Source of the DNA: Bacteroidota bacterium
GTDB taxonomy: Bacteria; Bacteroidota; Bacteroidia; Chitinophagales; Chitinophagaceae
Reading direction: 5' to 3'
Assembly (NCBI GenBank): GCA_023440945.1
Contig: JAEZRL010000289.1
Coordinates: 1-6,399, forward strand
Length of the DNA: 6,399 bases
Notes under the pieces: generated by a model
Databases searched by the model: none
Told to the model about the DNA's origin: nothing
Seen by the model: only the letters and a program-made list of their open reading frames with translations
In this document: in pieces, positions 5,854 to 6,399 of the stretch
How the letters are laid out: each line of letters starts with the position of its first letter
Position numbering within the stretch: the first letter of the stretch is position 1
Made by a program: the position numbers and the translations under genes

Positions 5854-6321
5854 ATGAAATTACTTCCGGCACTACAGGCAGGCCTTGCTGGAGCAGGTGC
5901 GCTTACTGTTATACATCAATATTTACAAAAAACAGATGAAGATGCACCGCGAATGGACCTGTTGGGAATGAATGCACTTGCTAAACTGCTGAACAAACCA
6001 TTCGAAGAAATTAAGCACGACGAAGATGCTTATAATCTTACACTTTTAGGCGATCTTGTTTTAAACTCTCTTTATTACAGCCTCGTTAGTATTGGTAAAA
6101 GAAAGAGTACTTTCTTTCGCGGCACTTTATTAGGATTACTTGCAGGTGCAGGTGCAGTGATATTACCAAAATATCTTAACCTTAATCCTGCTTACAGCAA
6201 TCGTACTACTATAACAAAAGCAGAAACGATAGGTCTGTATCTTATAGCAGGCATCATCGCTTCTGCAGAATATACTTCTTCTACCGATAAGAAAAGCATC
6301 AGAAAAAGCAATAGAAGATAA
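5854..6321 (+). CDS. small hypothetical membrane protein
   Basis: 155-residue protein of no family I recognise. Hydrophobic stretches are seen at about residues 3-20 (rich in Ala/Gly, AGLAGAGAL), 63-84, 90-108 (LLGLLAGAGAVILP) and 126-142 (GLYLIAGIIASAEY), suggesting up to four membrane segments. Between the first and second lies an acidic, probably soluble stretch, about 27-60, with LNKPFEEIKHDED. The C-terminus is Lys/Arg-rich (KKSIRKSNRR), consistent with a cytoplasmic tail. The ATG at 5854 is chosen over a TTG further upstream at 5827 because the extra residues (FYNIKQKP) do not look like part of the protein and the bases there fit an A-rich leader. It is separated from the sugar genes by a strong terminator and is probably an independent unit with no evident role in them. 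Confidence 0.75.
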   Translation: MKLLPALQAGLAGAGALTVIHQYLQKTDEDAPRMDLLGMNALAKLLNKPFEEIKHDEDAYNLTLLGDLVLNSLYYSLVSIGKRKSTFFRGTLLGLLAGAGAVILPKYLNLNPAYSNRTTITKAETIGLYLIAGIIASAEYTSSTDKKSIRKSNRR

Positions 6322-6340
6322 TGCGTTTATTGAAGGATAG

Positions 6341-6381
6341 TTTTTGATATGTTTTGAAATATCAAAAGCGATTTTTATTTT
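6341..6381 (+). terminator. AT-rich terminator-like hairpin after the membrane protein gene
   Basis: TTTTGATAT (6342-6350) and ATATCAAAA (6359-6367) form a perfect 9-base stem with an 8-base loop; T6341-G6368 can add a wobble pair. After three bases comes a T-rich stretch, ATTTTTATTTT (6371-6381). The placement 20 bases after the stop codon fits a terminator. The stem has only one G-C pair and the T-run is slightly displaced, so it would be weak. Confidence 0.5.
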
Positions 6382-6399
6382 GTTGGAAAACCAAAACGC

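Overview
The window looks like chromosomal DNA of a member of the Bacteroidota, plausibly a Chitinophagaceae-like soil or aquatic bacterium. The grounds are moderate-to-low GC by eye, A-rich leaders without clear Shine-Dalgarno sequences, Bacteroidota-style lipoprotein and Tat leaders, and the gene families present. All supported genes lie on the + strand. No RNA gene, CRISPR array, insertion sequence or integration site was seen.

Layout: (1) the last 32 codons of an unidentified gene (to 101); (2) a DUF1080 / 3-keto-disaccharide hydrolase-family lipoprotein (204-845); (3) a 3-hexulose-6-phosphate synthase-like enzyme of the OMP decarboxylase superfamily (869-1573); (4) a GMC-family FAD oxidoreductase with a cysteine cluster (1685-3421); (5) its probable small partner, a gluconate-2-dehydrogenase subunit-3 family protein with a twin-arginine leader (3446-4066); (6) a Tat-exported Gfo/Idh/MocA-family oxidoreductase (4183-5652); (7) a strong intrinsic terminator (5706-5745); (8) a small unrecognised membrane protein (5854-6321) followed by an AT-rich terminator-like hairpin (6341-6381).

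Genes 2-6 run in one direction with gaps of 23-116 bases and no terminator between them, so they probably form one operon ending at the 5706-5745 hairpin. Read together they suggest an envelope pathway for oxidative sugar breakdown. The GMC/subunit-3 complex would oxidise a glycoside, probably at C3, and pass electrons to the respiratory chain. The exported Gfo/Idh/MocA protein could do related NAD(P)-linked redox chemistry. The DUF1080 lipoprotein would cleave the 3-keto-glycoside.

The unexpected member is the cytosolic hexulose-phosphate synthase-like enzyme. Such enzymes make or split a 3-keto hexose phosphate, which could link it to 3-keto sugar catabolism. That link is inference. No cytochrome c, transporter, kinase or sugar isomerase is visible here; they would have to be encoded outside the window.
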